Source: UBA12191 sp009937185
GTDB taxonomy: Bacteria; Planctomycetota; UBA8108; UBA1146
Direction: 5' to 3'
Assembly: GCA_938075155.1 (NCBI GenBank)
Contig: CALJGL010000024.1
Span: 53,316 to 117,315 of the forward strand
Length of the DNA: 64,000 bases
Positions within the stretch are counted from its first letter, which is position 1, and every line of letters begins with the position of its first letter. The translations under genes were made by a program, and so were the position numbers. This document shows, one piece after another, positions 63,901 through 64,000 of the stretch. The notes beneath the pieces were generated by a model that saw nothing but the letters and a program-made list of their open reading frames with translations, was not told the origin of the DNA and ran no database searches.

Positions 63901-64000
63901 CTGACAATGACTCGAATGGTGAACCTGACGAGTGTGCTGTTCAGGAATGGGTCCGCGGAGATATCAATGGCGATGGCGCCCATGATATCAGCGACGCGGT
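60918..64000 (+). CDS. Giant secreted multidomain protein (3' end beyond window)
   Basis: An open frame of at least 1027 codons, running off the window. ATG 60918 has AGGAG eight bases upstream, followed by a signal peptide (RALFLSVILSLVQSSFVQAQ). A long unique N-terminal region has Cys-rich CGCGC near residue 118. One Fn3-like module (VDLSWSNGEIYDSIEVTRDG, about 420) matches those of the protein at 29685. A MAM/jelly-roll-like domain follows (FEAAIGW to AAIDDFSYED, about 600-775). Asp/Cys-rich thrombospondin-3-like repeats (DCNGNGVIDADDI, DCNANGLPDLCEL) then lead to the start of a dockerin (WVRGDINGDGAHDISDA). Confidence 0.85.
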   Translation, partial: MLKNSGLKRALFLSVILSLVQSSFVQAQPCDPGGGLGGSGTDVIIGDLVGTSNYGAAGGFHAYSVGTTSCNIGTEPLLWISSTNEHPVIGQNLYRLHDGRFEQIGMSWLKHGFLALAGNICGCGCINPGTGSLLGVGCSDPYSSGLNGQQGGLGPRSEVFDVANGLFQYPIINSGLIADTTSKRLRVATNDIDPVAFPGATFIVEGQYVTVDDSAAGNANNNCSYRAVSFGATGNRNMSLLGTTERQQPGIQAWQDLDPQVTLTEVIDADNGLVIVGYRVTELGGGQFAYEYAIYNMNSTRNVRSFEFPLAGGVTLNGLGATHPIYHSGEPYSNAAWVANQGAGTLSWSTETEAQNVNANAIRWSTMHSFRFVANAPATTVTATLGHFTGGGSSTVEILAPSGDFTLPVTSATCVQNGEQVDLSWSNGEIYDSIEVTRDGVSLATLAGSATSWTDVNSLPGDHTYGLNATVGVVPSGIVPCNILVQAALTISVPNGDPLEFNPLGGETFAVTISALTGSTVAAGSENLRVVVDGLLNETIALNFVSGQSYEMVFPPTPCGETVQWWIEAQSTGGQQVSYPEGGAAAAVQGISAFGSTSELTDFEAAIGWSLGAPATATTGIWVRGVPIGTAAQPGEDHSPSGTNCWFTGQGSVGGTLGENDVDGGETALYSPVMDLTTASNPVISYWRWYSNNSGASPGADIMSIQISDDLANWTNIEVLGPTGPNTSGGWIQHSFNVSDFALLTSNVQVRFIVGDLGAGSIVEAAIDDFSYEDVDCSGVADCNGNGVIDADDIANGTSLDCDLDNIPDECSTANGSVADCNANGLPDLCELASGASDCDNDGNLDACEPDTDLDGTIDDCDDDIDGDGILNACDIDQTPGLDCDINGQLDSCDLAAGAVDCDFNGELDTCQISSNPAVDCNLNGALDVCDLAGGVEQDCDGNSTPDSCQISADPTQDCDVSGTLDSCDLASGSAFDCNTNGVLDSCDISSGTSTDNDSNGEPDECAVQEWVRGDINGDGAHDISDA

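Overview
The window reads as chromosomal DNA of a planctomycete, probably marine (Planctomycetota; inferred, not proven). The signs are: very large secreted proteins ending in dockerin-like Ca-binding repeats, FG-GAP/CRTAC1 proteins, a YdjY-domain protein next to a prenyltransferase-repeat protein, an ECF sigma factor with a zinc-finger anti-sigma factor, multihaem cytochromes fused to a phosphoesterase domain, the futalosine gene mqnA and an LPS-type kinase. Genes lie on both strands in short, tightly packed operons with many 4-base overlaps. Several convergent gene pairs share clear hairpin terminators.

Layout. 1-3590 (+): end of a cysteine-dioxygenase-like gene, a RimK-type ligase, PolX and an acyl-CoA thioesterase. 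3649-7570 (-): a CRTAC1/FG-GAP lipoprotein with two TPR proteins, visibly AT-richer than its surroundings. 7981-9901: a shortened class-V aminotransferase-like gene facing a TraT-like lipoprotein. 10075-14443 (-): ECF sigma factor, anti-sigma factor carrying a dockerin-like tail, then two phosphoesterase-tetrahaem cytochromes. 14699-17864: threonine aldolase, a BFD-like [2Fe-2S] protein, a small coiled-coil protein and an amidase lipoprotein. 18156-22038 (+): mrfA-mrfB DNA repair pair plus YqgE/AlgH. 22151-26426: two cyclophilins, an M3 peptidase and an esterase. 26522-36182 (-): two large secreted dockerin proteins flanking a Cys-rich sigma-region-4 regulator. 36497-41901 (-): a four-helix membrane protein, an LPS-type operon that includes mqnA, tRNA-Pro and a DUF502 protein. 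42176-47222: trpS, prfB-glyA, a structured leader, and gluQ. 47305-53180 (+): CHAT protein, secretin and HEAT lipoprotein. 53282-55491 (-): MamK-like actin with a coiled-coil partner. 55953-60289 (+): YdjY, prenyltransferase-repeat, DUF1015 and aminotransferase genes. 60385-64000 (+): initiator tRNA, a 21-base repeat and the start of another giant secreted protein.

The most striking observation is the tetrahaem cytochrome gene at 11654-13126. It is interrupted by one in-frame TGA exactly where its neighbouring paralogue at 10075 has a cysteine codon, in an ungapped alignment. A hairpin fitting the bacterial SECIS pattern follows the TGA. This is a candidate selenoprotein of a type I do not recognise as described. 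Second-tier observations are a possible leader-peptide/attenuator element upstream of prfB, the MamK-like actin plus coiled-coil pair, the CHAT-secretin-HEAT operon, and a 19-repeat giant protein with an internal duplication of about 729 bp.
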